A stretch of 64,000 nt of DNA from Armigeres subalbatus (GCF_024139115.2 NC_085141.1:397632042-397696041); one strand, 5' to 3'. Counted from the stretch's first letter, positions 34,489 through 47,590 are shown. The notes: generated by a model from the letters alone, not told the origin. Numbers and translations are program-made.

Positions 34489-34620
34489 CCATTTGTTTAG
34501 AATCGGTGCCGATCGGGAGTTTTGAAAGGTACCAGGCCCCAAATTCATTTGAACTTTTTGACCGATCTTCCATTATGATTACATTCCAAAAGTCTTCTGA
34601 TACGTCAATAATGAAAAACC

Positions 34621-35010
34621 AATTAAAAAGACGGATCCTAAAGTCGCTGGGGTGCCCCCGGGGAACCTGTAGAAGGGGACATTCCAGTTTTAGCGCCAAA
34701 ACTGGTCATTCGACGGTTCGTTTTTCATGGTTTTCTATCAGGAAGCGAGGTATGAATAAAATTTGAACCAGTGACGGCCTTGACCGCTTCCACGACCTAC
34801 AGGTTGTCCCCGGGTACCTGTAGAAAGGGACATTTCAGTTTAGGCGGCAAAACTGATCATTCGACGGTTTGATTTTCATGATTTTCTATCAGGAAGCGAG
34901 GTATGGATATAAAATGGACCACTGACGGCTTTGACCGCTTCCGGGACCTACGGATTGTCCTCGGGAACCTGTTGAGGGGACATTTCAGTTTTAGCAGTTT
35001 TGTAGCAAAG
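34621..35010. repeat. 151-bp tandem repeat, about 2.5 copies
   Basis: The block GGGAACCTGTAGAAGGGGACAT recurs at 34661, 34812 and 34963, spacing 151 each time. Each is followed by ACTGRTCATTCGACGGTT and TTTTCTATCAGGAAGCGAGG. No coding value is seen; the ORFs through it carry no domain. Confidence 0.85.
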
Positions 35011-35104
35011 TAAAAAAAGAAGGAGAAGAGACCTATTCCGAATATTCGTCTTATAATATTATCTTCATTAATCTTTTTTTTTTTCAAAATTGTGAGCGCA
35101 AAAT

Positions 35105-35555
35105 CAATGCAAGGATCACTAATTGATTACGGGTAGCCACCATGTGGACCTTCGGAAGTTGCAGACTACGTATCAACCGCGTTTGTGACCGTGCAGAGAT
35201 TGAAGCAGAGTGATGCGCTTTCAAATTTATTGTAAATATTGCATTCGAGGGGGTGATTAGGAGATCTGGCGTGCAGAAGAATGGCACTATCATCACATGG
35301 TCGCATATGTTCCTGATCTTTGCGGATTGACATTGACTACATTGGTAACGATCGCAGGGCAGTAGTGAAGGCTTTTGCCCTAATGAAGAGGGCGAGGATA
35401 GGCTAAACCATCGACTTTACCAAGACAGAGTACATGGTTGCAGGTAAAGATAAAGGTAGACCTATTGGTGTTAGGGCTGAGGTAGTGCTTGATGGGGAAG
35501 TTCTTGAAGAATTTGTTTATATTTGAACACTTGTGACATGTGGCAAGGACGATTT
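35105..35555 (+). pseudogene. LINE reverse transcriptase fragment
   Basis: The plus strand encodes a decayed RT core. An L-K-Q-S-D-A-L-S-N segment near 35190 corresponds to the usual L-R-Q-G-D. A F-A-D-x-H/D-D-x-I-G segment near 35318 marks the active site (the second Asp codon reads as TGA), and an E-E-F-V-Y segment lies near 35505. At least two frameshifts and several stops are present. It resembles the RT family at 22726-23504 but overlaps a different part of the ORF. 3' of it degenerate repeats begin. Confidence 0.75.
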
Positions 35556-36880
35556 AAAAATTGCCACATCTTCGAAAGTTTCGAAGCTTCCGGATGCTCA
35601 CCTAACGGCCACACGGTGTCAATGAATGATCCTCGAATTGATTTTGATCGCACACAGCTACGAAAAAATCGCAGCTTTCTAGGGGGAGTTTCTAGAATTG
35701 ATTACATTTTCGTCTATTCCGGAGCTTTTGGAGCACCACTTAGTTGCCTCCCGGGACAACGTTTGGTTCTTTCAATGATATTGCTCTCATTTTGCTGGAT
35801 AAATCGTTTTGTAAATCAGTATGGATTACGACGATGAATTTAAAAATTGGTCTTTTTCTCTGAAGGTTCCGGAGTTCCGGATTTTACTCTCATAATGCTA
35901 CAACAAGTAATAGTTTCTAGGACGGATTTCCAGAATTACCATTACGCCAACAATAGGTTTATAAAAAATCGCAGCTTCAAAATATAATCTTCTACACCTG
36001 GTCATTTCTCCTGATGTTCCAGAACTTTCTAAAATCCACTTAGTGGCCATCCGGGATGAATTCGTAGTCCTTGTATTAATCTTTCTCGCTCATTGCTGCA
36101 ACACTAAAATACAAATAAGTCTTAGCTTCAGTCAGTTTTCAGAATCGGCAACTTCTCCGGATGTTTCGGAGTTTTCGGTGGACCCCTAAGTTGCCTCCTG
36201 GGGTCAATGCGTGGTTCTTGCAATGATTTTGCTCTCAACACACGGGTTACAAAAAACTGCAGATCTCTATTTTTCATTTACATTTAATAAAGATTGATAC
36301 CAATTATTCTAGGGATCTATTGAAAAGTATTCATGGCCACTTAACACCCTACGGGGAACCTGTCCTGGAATGGAAACTATAAAGTCAGTACGTCTGGTGG
36401 CCCTAAAACAATCAGAAACAAACTGCTGAGGCAATTTCAAGAAGTTTGATGTCCATATTGATGCCCAACCTGTTCCGAAATGGCCACTCAAATTTTCACA
36501 CATCTGTTGAACCCAAGATAATAAACAACAACCTGCTGTGGAAGTTTCAAGAATTTTGGAATTTGGGATCAAATGAGAATTTTTTTTGGCCAACATTGCA
36601 TATCCACTAAAACCAACCCCCCCCCCTTTTTCCAAATGGCCACTCCGGAGTCAACTTGTCTAGTGAACTCAGAACGCGTCAAGAACGCACGCTAGAATTA
36701 ATTTCAAGAAGTTTGATACTCATATTGTTGATGTTCCCTTGAAAAGTCTTCATAGCCACCTACGACCCCTCGAAGAACCTGTTCTGGAATGGCCAGTTGA
36801 AGATCGGCACGTCTGATGGACTCAAATCAATAAAAATCAACCTGCTCAAGCAATATGATGAAGTTTGATACCCATATTGC
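35556..36880. repeat. Degenerate long-period repeats
   Basis: Diverged copies of a block with TTTCCGGAGYTTYKGGAG, then CACTTAGTTGCCTCCYGGG and TTCTTYCAATGATTTTGCTCTC recur near 35580, 35720, 36020 and 36180. A second family with AACCTGTTCYGGAATGGCC and GAAGTTTGATRCCCATATTG recurs near 36357, 36466 and 36776. Period and boundaries are too worn to state exactly. No gene recognised. Confidence 0.6.
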
Positions 36881-37239
36881 TGATTACCTATCAAAATCCA
36901 CGATCAGTATAATCTATGTAGGCTATGCCCCTAGAAATCCGGATTTCGTGGTAATCCGAGGGACCGGATCGGTCCAATCCTAAAATTCTGAATCGAATGA
37001 GCCCAAAACGGTTGAAAACGGTTAAAAATTGCCTAAGATACCAGTTTTGTTTCGTGTGTACCCGGGTACCCTGCCGGTCATTTAAAGGGTAAAAAAATGT
37101 CGGAGTCCCTCCCTCCACCCCTCCCTAATCAAAATTTCAGTTGACCCGTACAATCGATTTTGGCCGTCATTATTGAGAATATGACAGAGTTTCAACCTCC
37201 TACTATGAAAATTCATTTCGATATCGCCAATTGAATTCC
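36881..37239. other. Unassigned intron
   Basis: No gene recognised. Contains the palindrome GTACCCGGGTAC near 37060, repeated near 38408 beyond the inverted minisatellites. Confidence 0.45.
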
Positions 37240-38400
37240 AAAAGGAATCTATGACAAAAGGTCGAAAGACAAAAGGTCGAAAGGACAGAAGGTCGAAAGA
37301 CAAAAGGTCGAAAAGACAAAAGGTCGAAAGGACAAAAGGTCGAAAAGATAAAACGTCGAAAGGGACAGAAGGTCGAAAGGACAAAAGGTCGAAAGGGACA
37401 AAATGTCGAAAAGGACAAAATGTCGAAAGGGACAAATGGTCGAAACGAACAAAATGTCTAAAGTGACAAAAGGTCGATAAAGAACGAGTTGGGTGTATTC
37501 TAAAGGAATTTGTTATATGCATTTATTTTCAAGCAGAAATAACACACTTATCTCATCAATCAAAGTTGAAGAATGAGCAATTTTCAAAGAAGGAGTAATT
37601 ACTATGAGACAATATTATGAATATCTAGATAGTTCTGTTAGAGATAAAAAAGATTGTTGATTTAAGAAATGAATAAAACTTGTATTGTGCGAGACAGTCC
37701 TATACAGTTGGCAAAAAAATGCTCTTTTATTTTTCACTATTTTTAACAATTTAATAAAAATCATTGAATGAGTGCAAATAATAGATGGAGATCTAGATTT
37801 TCTAAATGTCACTTCAATCTGTCTAAATAGTGCACGCCGCAGCCACTAAAGTGCGCGCATTCACCGGTGTGTAAAGGCTCCCCAAGGCCTAAGCGATTTC
37901 ATCGCCACGACGGCGGCTGCTTGTTGCCGCGATTATATCGTTGGGTGGATGCTGACAATGCTCCATTTACGCATCCTTACCAACAGAATCGCAGTCGCCA
38001 GGCAATAGATTGTTTCGTCGCGTGTGTTTGGGGGAACCTTAATACACGCCGATGTATTTGATGTGCGGCGTGCGCCATTTTGAGAGAACAAAGTGACATT
38101 TAGAAATCTCAAACATCCATCTGTACATATTGTATGAGTTTTATGTAATTGTTTAAAAGTGAGAAAAATAAAAAAGCAGAGTTTTGCCAATAGTGCGGGA
38201 TTGATACTCACCGTTTCAGTTTATTGTCTATTTCGACCTTTTGTGACTTTTGACCTTTTGATCTTATTGATCTTTAGTTTCTTTCAACCTTTTGTCCCGT
38301 TCGACGTTTTGTCCTTTTCGACCATTTGTCCCTTCGACCTTTTGTCTTTCGACGTTTTGTCTTTCGACCTTTTGTCCTTTCGACCTTTTGTCCCTAACCC
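37240..38400. mobile_element. Foldback-like element with 15-16-bp minisatellite arms
   Basis: The left array at 37240-37475 repeats GACAAAAGGTCGAAAG. The right array at 38215-38400 repeats the complement (GACCTTTTGTCCTTTC). The 740-bp interior keeps part of the symmetry: a segment ending CTAAATGTCACTTCAA near 37812 pairs imperfectly with one starting GTGACATTTAGAAATC near 38090. The palindrome GTACCCGGGTAC lies outside each arm (about 37060 and 38408), so the element may extend to about 37030-38450. No coding sequence was recognised. The ORFs rich in Phe, Asp, Leu and Ser come from the minisatellite. Confidence 0.72.
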
Positions 38401-38579
38401 CCAAAAGGTACCCGGGTACCCAGTCGGCCACACAAGGGTTAAACACGGTAGTGAAGCGCTGACTATTTAGAGCGCTGAACTGGGTAGCCAACAAACATTG
38501 AAGACGATTGAAGCGCCTATACAGCCAAAAATTGTTCAGCTAAAACATTTGCTTATTCAGCTTAAATTTTTTGTTGGGT

Positions 38580-39890
38580 AATTACCAAGGTCTGGGAGGA
38601 TGAGGTTCTGTCGCAGGAGTGCACTCGAGTGGATGGAAGGAGTCGTGTGTCCCATCTACATTATGGGCGATAAACTGGATTGTAGCAACTACCATGCAAT
38701 CACATTGCTGAACGCTGCATAAAAAATACTCTACAAAATTTTATGCCACCATCTAACATGGTTGCAAGATCATGGGGTCATTGCAGAAATTCCGCGAACA
38801 CAACGTGCCCACACATCATCTATTAATCGACTTCAAAGCCGCATATGATTCAATCAATCGAGGCCAGCTTGGCAGCTAATGCACGAAAACGGATTTACCG
38901 ATAAACTGACACGGTTGATCAAGGCGACGATGGATTGGGTGATGTCCCTTTGAAACGCGCAGAGGCTTACGACAAGGTGATGGTCTTTCGTGTCTGCTAT
39001 TTAACATCGCTTAGGAGGGGGTAATACGAAGGTCAGGAACTGACACGAGTGGTAAGATTTTCACGTCCGTTCAGGTTTAGCTATTTGGTTTCGCCGACGA
39101 CATTGATATTATGGCACGTAACTTTGAGAACATGGAGAAAGCCTACATCAGACCGAAAAAGTAAGCTGAAAGGATTGGACTAGACAGCAACACGTCGATG
39201 ACTAAGTACATGCTATAAAGAGGCTCAAGAGAGGACAACGCAAGCCACCCACCACGAGTTTGTATTGGTGGTGACGAAATCGAGGTGGTTGAAGAATTCG
39301 TGACCTCCGACCGTTACCAGCAGAGACATTTGGAGACGCATCATGGCAGGAAACCGTACGTAGTTTGGCCTCCGCAAAACGCTCCAATAGAATAGAGTTT
39401 ACCGCCGTTCTGAACTGACTATCTACAAAACGCTCATAAGACCAGCAGTCCTCTACGGACACTAGAGCTGGACAATGCTCGTGGAGGATCAACGTGCACT
39501 TGGAGCTTTCGAGAGGAAAGTGTTTCGTACTATCTATGGCTTGGTGCAGATGGCGGATGGTACGTGGAGGAGGTGAAACAAACACGAGTTGCATCCGCTG
39601 TTGGGCGAACCATCCATCGTTCACACCGCGAAAATCGGAAGACTGCGAGGGCTGGGCACGTAGCTAGAAAGTCGGACAATAGCTCAGTGAAATGGTTTTC
39701 GACAACGTTCCGACGGGTACAAGAAGGCGAGGTGCGCAACGGGCAAGGTGGATCGATCAAGTGGAAGACGATTTTCGTACCCTCCACAGACTGCGTGGTT
39801 GGCAACGTGCAGCCATGAACCGAGTTGACTTTTATTTACGTACTATACAGGCCACTGCGGCCTTAATCTGAGAAATAAATAAATAAATAC
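38580..39890 (+). pseudogene. LINE 3' end, reverse transcriptase to (TAAA)n tail
   Basis: The plus strand reads, with many frame breaks, through a non-LTR RT. A D-F-K-A-A-Y-D-S segment lies near 38830, a F-A-D-D segment near 39090, a Y-K-T-L-I-R-P-A-V-L-Y-G segment near 39425 and a G-H-V-A-R segment near 39655. It ends with the tail AATAAATAAATAAATACA at about 39880. The 3' tail marks the true end of the insertion. Several stops make it dead. It is the same general family as 22726-23504. Confidence 0.82.
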
Positions 39891-40420
39891 AGGTGGGACT
39901 GACTTGCTATTCACGGCAGTATAGACGATTGCAAAAAGGGACCTATCCACTTATCAGTTATATCTCTAACTCTTTTTATATGCGTTTCAACCATTTTAAA
40001 TGCACGAGAAAGGAATCTTCACCTCAGGCAGACTAATTTGGGATTTCGTATGACTATTTCTTCTTTAACATCTTTCAAAAGTCATAATATTTTTTAAGCA
40101 TTAGTCCGAACTCGTGAAACCTAAAAGCAACCAATAGCTTATCTTTGTCATTACAACCACACTCTTATCTAACAGAGAAATCATGTACACAAATAACAAT
40201 CCATTATCAGCTCCTATTTCATCGTCGTTGCCGACAAGTCTGATTTCATCGTAGCCATAGCCATCGTCATATCCAATATCGTTCCCACAATCACACACAC
40301 TCCCAGATAATTGGATATTTTTCGCCTCCGAAAAAAAACTGCGTTAATGAATCCCGCCATAATGGACTATATACATTGAATCATAATCCCGTTGTAAGTG
40401 AGGGGGTGCTATTGACTTAC
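39891..40420. other. Tetraspanin intron next to the TM3 exon donor
   Basis: Plain intron with the minus-strand donor GTAAGT at 40420-40415. No other feature recognised. Confidence 0.5.
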
Positions 40421-40597
40421 GCTTTCTTGGATCAGCTTCAGGGCGGCCGACGAGTGCGGGTGCTCCGACGTCATGATGAAGCGCAGCATTGTTTGGCGGA
40501 TCAATGGCTGGATGCTGGAGTTCATGGTGGAGAAGTCCAGGATGATGGCAGATCCGACGACGGTGCACAGGAACAGGAATACTTGCGTCCCGATGAA
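40421..40597 (-). CDS. Tetraspanin, exon with TM3 and start of the large loop
   Basis: This 59-codon exon on the minus strand starts after an acceptor (CTTTTCAATTCATCCACAG, ending at 40598) and ends at donor GTAAGT; both boundaries are phase 0. Residues 1-20 (FIGTQVFLFLCTVVGSAIIL) are hydrophobic and fit membrane segment 3. The rest is the first, helical part of the large extracellular loop, ending K-L-I-Q-E-S directly before the I-G-C-C-G of the exon at 14605. The join is in frame and gives normal spacing between TM3 and CCG for a tetraspanin. Membrane segments 1 and 2 and the start codon must lie upstream, beyond 40600, and were not found before the window end. The adjoining upstream intron is at least 23 kb of satellites. 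Confidence 0.9.
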
Positions 40598-40879
40598 CTG
40601 TGGATGAATTGAAAAGAGAGAGAGACAGAAAGAGATAGTGAGATAATAAAGCGAAATCAGTAATCATTTTCAATTTTGCTCCTCCCCCCGCCGGATGGCA
40701 ATCTCATCAAAATGCACTTCTTTGTAAGACGAACAGTGCTGTCATGGTGGTTACTCCAAGTTACTCACTGAGTAACCAGCTCTCGGGACCAAAAAAAAAA
40801 TTTTTTTTGCTTACTTTTCACCGAAACGAAAAATAATTTTCTTCTGAAAAATTTTCCGCTCTCTAAGATCGCTGTTACT
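40598..40879. other. Upstream intron edge
   Basis: GAGA-rich pyrimidine/purine tract next to the acceptor (40610-40650), then unassigned sequence up to the satellite edge. Confidence 0.45.
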
Positions 40880-43800
40880 GCTCCTACCATTCTAAAATCG
40901 TTCCCCCTTATATTCTCCATGTATCCTATTCGGGATTCCCGCTCCCCTAGAACGTATTATTCGAAAATTTTGCACCCCCGTAGATTTTGAAATATGTCCT
41001 CTGCAGGATCTCCGCCCTCCTATACGAATCCCTCTAACTGATTTGCGCCTCCTTAGATTAAAAAAAAGTCCTCTACGGGATCTAGAACGTATTATTTGAA
41101 CTTTTTTGCGCCCCCGTAGAATTTATTTATTTAAATATCTCCACCTTCCTATACGTATTCCTCTAACTTTTTTTTGCGCCCGTAGATTTCAAAATATGTC
41201 CTCTACGGGATTTCCGCTCCCCAAAAATGTATTACTCGAACTGTTAGCGCCCCTGTAGATTTAGAAATATGTCCTCGGCAGGATCTCCACCCTCCCATAC
41301 GTGATCCTCTAACTTTTTTTGCGCCCCTGCAGATTTAAAAATATGTCCTCATCGGGATTTCCGCTCTCCTAGAACGTATTATTCGAACTTTTTTTCGCCC
41401 CCGTGGATTTAGAAATATGTCCTCTGTAGGATCTCCACGCCTATATGTATTCCTCTACCTTTTTTGCGCCCCCGTAGATTTCAAAATATGTCCTCTATGG
41501 GATTTCTGCTCTCTTAAAACGTATTTTTCGAACTGTTTGCGCCCCCGTAGATTTAGAAATATGTCCTCTGCAGAATCTCCGCTCTCCTATATGTATTCCT
41601 CTAACTTTTTTGCGCCCCTATAGATTTGAAAAAAAAATGTCCGCTTCGAGATTTCCGCCCCCCCTAGAAACTTCAAACTTTTTTAGCGCCCCGTATTCCT
41701 CTAACTGTTTTGAGTCTCCTTAAATTTAAAAAAAGTACTCTATGGGATTCCCGCCCCAAGAACGTATTATTTGAACTTTTTTGCGCCCCCGTAGAATTTA
41801 TTTATTTATTTTATTTATTTATCTCTGCCCTACTATACGCCGTATTCCTTTAATTGTTTTGGGCACCCTTAGATTTCAAAATATGTCCCCTGTTGTATCT
41901 CCGCCCTCCTATACCTATTCCTCTTGAGCCCTCTTAGATTTCAAAATATGTCCTCTACGGGATTTCCGCTCCCCTAAAACGTATTACTCGAACTGTTTGC
42001 GCCCCCGTAGATTTAGGAAAATTGTCCGCTTCGAGATTTTTACCCCCTAGAACGTATTATTCGAACTTTTTTACGCCCCCGTGCATTTAGAAAAATGTAC
42101 TCTGCAGAATCTCCGCCCTCCTATACGAATCATTCTATTTTGCGCACCCGTACATTTTAAAATATTTCCTCTACAGGATCTCCGCCCTCCTATACGTATT
42201 TCTCTAACTTTTTTGCGGCCCTTAGAAATCAAAATATGTGCTCTACGGAATTTCCGCTCCCCTAGAACGTATCATTCAAACTTTTTGCGCCCCGAGGATT
42301 TAGAAATATGTACTCTGAAGGATCTCCGCCCTCCTATACGAATTTCTCTATTTTGTGCCCTGTAGATTTTGAAATATGTCCTCTGTGGGATCTCCGCCCT
42401 ACGGGATTCCCATCCCCTAGAAAGTATTTTTTTTTTTTGCGCCCAAGTTTATACGTATTTCTCCAACTTTTTGCGCCCTGTAGATTGAAAACAAATCCTC
42501 TTCAGGGTTTCCGCCTTCATAGAAGGTATCATTCAAACTTTTTGCGCCCCCGTGGATTTAGAAATATGTCCTCTGCAGGATCTCCGCCCTCCTATATGTA
42601 TTCCTCTAATTTATTTGCGCCCCCTAAGATTTCAAAATATGTCCTCTACGGGATTTCCGCTCCCCTAGAACGTAATTTTCGAACTTTTCAAGCCCCCATA
42701 GAATTAGAAATATGTCCTCCGAACTCCTATACGTATTCCTCTAACTTTTTTTTTGCGCAACTGTTGATTTCAAAATATGTCCTCTACGGGATTTCCGCTC
42801 CCCTAAAACGTATTATTCGAATTGTTTGCGCCCCCGTAGATTTAGAAATATGTCCTCTGAAGGATCTCCGCCCTCCTATACGTGTTTCTTTAACTTTTTT
42901 GCGCCCCTGTAGATTAAAAAAAATGTCCGCTTCGTGATTTCCGCTCCATAAAACGTATTATTCGAACATTATTGCGCCCTCATTAATTTAGAAATATGCC
43001 CTCTGCTGGATCTCGGCCCTCCTATATGTATTCCTTTTACTTTTTTGCGCCCTGTAGATTTTCAGAAAATTTTCCGCTTCAGGATTTCCGCCCCTAGAAC
43101 GTGTTATTCGAACTTTTTGCGCCCCCGTGGATATGAAAATATGTCCTCTGCAGGATCTCCGCCCTCCTATACGAATTTGTTCAACTTTTTTCGCCCCGTA
43201 GATTTCAAAATATGTCCTCTACGGGATTTCCGCTCCCCTAGAACGTATTATTCAAACTATTTTGCGCCCCCGTGGATTTAGAAATATGTCCTCTGTAGGA
43301 TCTCCGCCCTCTTCCATGTATTTATCAAACTTTTTTTTGCGCCCCTGTAGATTTAAATTAAATGTCCTCTGCGGGATTTCCGCTCCCCTAAAACGTATTA
43401 TCCAAACTTTTTTGCGCCCCCATGGATTTAGAAATATGTCCTCTGCAGGATCTCCGCCCTCCTATATGTATTCCTCTAATTTATTTGCGCCCCCTAAGAT
43501 TTCAAAATATGTCCTCTACGGGATTTCCGCTCCCCTAGAACGTAATTTTCGAACTTTTCAAGCCCCCATAGATTTAGAAATATGTCCTCCGCACTCCTAT
43601 ACGTATTCCTCTAACTTTTTTGCGCCCCCGTAGATTTCAAAATATGTCCTCTACGGGATTTCCGCTCCCCTAAAACGTATTATTCGAACTGTTTGCGCCC
43701 CCGTAGATTTAGCAATATGTCCTCTGAAGGATCTCCGCCCTCCTATACGTGTTCCTTTAACTTTTTTTGCGCCCCTGTAGATTAAAAAAAATTGTCCGCT

Positions 43801-46800
43801 TCGGGATTTCCGCTCCCCTAAAACGTATTATTCGAACTGTTTGCGCCCCCGTAGATTTAGCAATATGTCCTCTGCTGGATCTCCGCCCTCCTATTTATAT
43901 TCCTCTTACTTTTTTGCGCCCTGTAGATTTTAAGAAAATTTAAGCTTCGGGATTTCCGCCCCCTAGAACGTATTATTCGAACTTTTTTGCACCCCCGCGG
44001 ATATGAAAATATGTCCTCTGCAGGATCTCCGCCCTCCTATACGAATTTCTTCAACTTTTTTGCGCCCCCGTAGATTTAGCAATATGTCCTCTACGGGATT
44101 TTCGCTCCCCTAGAACGTATTGTTCAAACTTTTTTGCGCCCCCGTGGATTTAGAAATATGTCCTCTGCAAGATCTCCGCCCTCCTATACGTATTCCTCTA
44201 ACTTTTTTGCGCCCCCTAAGATATCAAAATATGTCCTCCACGGGATTTCCGCTCTCCTAATACGTATTATTCGAACTGTTTGCGCCCCCGTAGATTTAGA
44301 AATATGTTCTCTGCAGGATCTCCACCCTCATATAAGTGTTCCTCTAACTTTTTTTTTGCGCCCTGGTAGAATTAAAAAAAATTGTCCGCTTCGGGATTTC
44401 CGCTCCCGAGAACGTATTATTCAAACTTTTTTGCGCCCCCGTAGAATTAGAAATATGTCCTCTGCATGATCTCTGCCCTCCTATATGTATTCCTCTTACT
44501 TTTTTGCTCCCTGTAGATTAAAAAAAAATGTCAGCTTCGGGATTTCCGCCCCTAGAACGTATTATTCGAACTTTTTTGCGCCCCCGTAGATTTCAAAATA
44601 TAGATTAAAAAAAAAAGTCCGCTTCGGGATTTCCGCCCCATAAAACGTATTATTCGAACATTATTGCGCCCTCATTTATTTAGAAATATGCCCTCTGCTG
44701 GATCTCCGCCCTCCTATATGTATTCCTCTTACTTTTTTGCGCCCTGTGGATTTTAAGAAAATTTTCCGCTTCGGGATTTCCGACCCCTAGAACGTGTTAT
44801 TCTAACTTTTTTGCGACCCCGGGGATATGAAAATATGTCGTCTGCAGGATCTCCGCCCTCCTATTCGAATTTGTTCAACTTTTTTTGCGCCCCCGTAGAT
44901 TTCAAAATATGTCCTCTACGAGATTTCCACTACCCTAGAACGTATTATTACAACTTTTTTGCGCCCCCATGGATTTGAAAAGATGTACTCTGTGTGATCT
45001 CCGCCCTCTTATATGTAGGTATTCATCTAACTTTTTTTGAGCCCTGTAGATAAACAAAAATGTCCTCTGCGGGATTTCCGCTTCCCTAAAACGTATTATC
45101 CAAACTTTTTTGCGCCCCGTGGATTTAGAAATATGTCCTCTGCAGGATCTCCGCCCTCCTATACGTATTCCTCTAATTCATTTGCGCCCCCTAAGATTTC
45201 AAAATATGTCCTCTACGGGATTTCCGCTCCCCTAGAACGTAATTTTCGAACTTTTCAGGCCCCCATAGATTTAGAAATATGTCCTCCGAACTCCAATACG
45301 TATTCCTCTAACTTTTTTTGCGCAACTGATGATTTAAAAAGAAAAATTCCGCTTCCGATTTCCGTATTGTTTAAACTTTAATGACCGCGCCACCACCGCC
45401 TAACCCCCCCGGGATTTAGAAATGTATCCTCTGCAGAATCTCCGCCATCCTATACGTATTCCTCTAACTTTTTTGCGCCCCCGTAGATTCCAAAATATGT
45501 CCTCCACGGGATTTCCGCTCCCCTCAAACGTATTATTCGAACTGTTTGCGCCCCCGTAGATTTAGCAATATGTCCTCTGAAGGATCTCCGCCCGCCAACA
45601 CGTGTTCCTTTAATTTTTTTGCACCCTGTAGATTGAAAAAAATGTCCGCTTCGGGATTTCCGCTTCCGAGAACGTATTATTCAAAGTTTTTTGCGCCCCC
45701 GTAGAATTATAAATATGTCCCCTGCATGATCTCTGCCCCTCTGCCCTCCTATATGTATTCCTCTTACATTTTTGCTCCCTGTAGATTTTGAAAAATATGT
45801 CCTCTACGGGACTTCCGCTCCCCTAAAACGTATTATTCGAACTGTTTGCGCCCCCGTAGATTTAGCAATATGTCCTCTACGGGACTTCCGCTCCCCTAAA
45901 ACGTATTATTCGAACTGTTTGCGCCCCCGTAGATTTAGCAATATGTCCTCTGAAGGATCTCCGCCCTCCTATACGTGTTCCTTTAACTTTTTTTGCACCC
46001 CTGTAGATTAAAAAAAATTGTCCGCTTCGGGATTTCCGCCCCATAAAACGTATTATTCGAACATTATTGCGCCCTCATTAATTTAGAAATATGCACTCTG
46101 CTGGATCTCCGCCCTCCTATATGTATTCCTCTTACTTTTTGCGCCCTGTAGATTTTAAGAAAATTTTCCGCTTCGAACTTTTTTGCGCCCCCGTAGATTT
46201 CAAAATATGTCCTCTACAGGATCTACGCCCTCCTATACGAATTTCTTCAACTTTTTGCGCCCCCGTAGATTTCAAAATATGTCCTCTACGGGATTTTCGC
46301 TCCCCTAGAACGTATTATTCAAACTTTTTTGCGCCCCCGTGGATTTAGAAATATGTCCTCTGCAGGATCTCCGCCCTCCTATACGTATTCCTCTAATTTA
46401 TTTGCGCCCTCTAAGATTTCAAAATATGTCCTCTACGGGATTTCCGCTCCCCTAGAACGTAATTTTGGAACTTTTCAAGCCCCAAAGATTTAGAAATATG
46501 TCCTCCGAACTCCTATACGTATTCCTCTAACTTTTTGCGCCCCTAAGATTTCAAAATATGTCCTACACCGGATTTCCGCTCCCCTAAAACGTATTATTCG
46601 AACTGTTTGCGCCCCGTAGATTTAGCAATATGTCCTCTGAAGGATCTCCGCCCTCCTATACGTGTTCCTTTAACTTTTTTGCACCCTGTATATTAGGAAA
46701 AAATTGTCTGCTTCGGGATTTCCGCCCCATAAAACGTATTATTCGAACATTATTGCGCCCTAATGAATGGAGAAAGATGCTCTCTTCTGGAGCGCCGCCC

Positions 46801-47590
46801 TGCTATATGGGTTCCTCTTACTATTTTGCGCCCTGTGGGTTGTAAGAAAATTTTCCGCTTCGGGATTTCCGCCCCTAGAACGTATTATTGGAACTTTTTG
46901 CGCCCCGTGAATATGAAAATATGTCCTCTGCAGGATCTCCGCCCTCCTATACGAATTTCTTCAACTTTTTGCGTCCCCGTAGATTTCAAAATATGTCCTC
47001 TACGGGATTTTCGCTCCCATAGAACGTATTATTCAAACTTTTTGCGCTCCCGTGGATTTAGAAATATGTCCTCTGTAGGATCTCCGCCCTCCTATACGAA
47101 TTCTTCCATTTTGCGCCCCTCTGCAGGATCTCCGCCCTCCTATATGTATTCCTCTAACTTTTTACGCCCCTTAGATTTCAAAATATGTCCTCTACGGGAT
47201 TTCCGCTCCCCTAGAACGTATTATTAAAAAAAATTGCGCCCCCATGGATTTAGAAATATGTCCTCTGTAGGATCTCCGCCATCCTATATGAATTCCTCTA
47301 ACTTATTTGCGCCCCTGTAGATAAAAAAAATGGTTCTCTGGAGGATTTCCGCTCCCCTAAAACATATTATTTTAACTTTTTTGCGCCCCCTTGGATTTAG
47401 AAATATGTCCTCTGTAAGATCTCCGCCCTCCTATACGAATTCCTCTATTTTGCGCCCCCATAGATTTTGAAATATGTCCTCTGCAGGATCTCCGCCTTCC
47501 TATACACGTATTCCTCTAACTTTTTTGCGCCCCTGTAGATTTAAAAAAAATGTCCGCTACAGGATAACCCTTTGCAGGATCTCCTATACC
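40880..47590. repeat. Satellite C, ~73-bp monomers alternating as ~146-bp dimers
   Basis: About 90 monomers of two types alternate. Type 1 has GGATCTCCGCCCTCCTATACG and TTCCTCTAACTTTTTTGCGCCC. Type 2 has GGGATTTCCGCTCCCCTAGAACG and TATTATTCGAACTTTTTTGCGCCC. Both contain AAATATGTCCTCT. A marker variant, GAACTTTTCAAGCCCCCATAG followed by a shortened monomer, recurs at 42681, 43551, 45248 and 46468, showing block duplications of about 870, 1700 and 1220 bp. The left edge is more diverged. The plus-strand frames through it are repeat by-products. Confidence 0.92.

Noticed and set aside
41417..47227. Family of ORFs rich in FAPP and SPPSY through 6 kb
   Set aside because: These are translations of satellite C; the frames begin and end at random within units.
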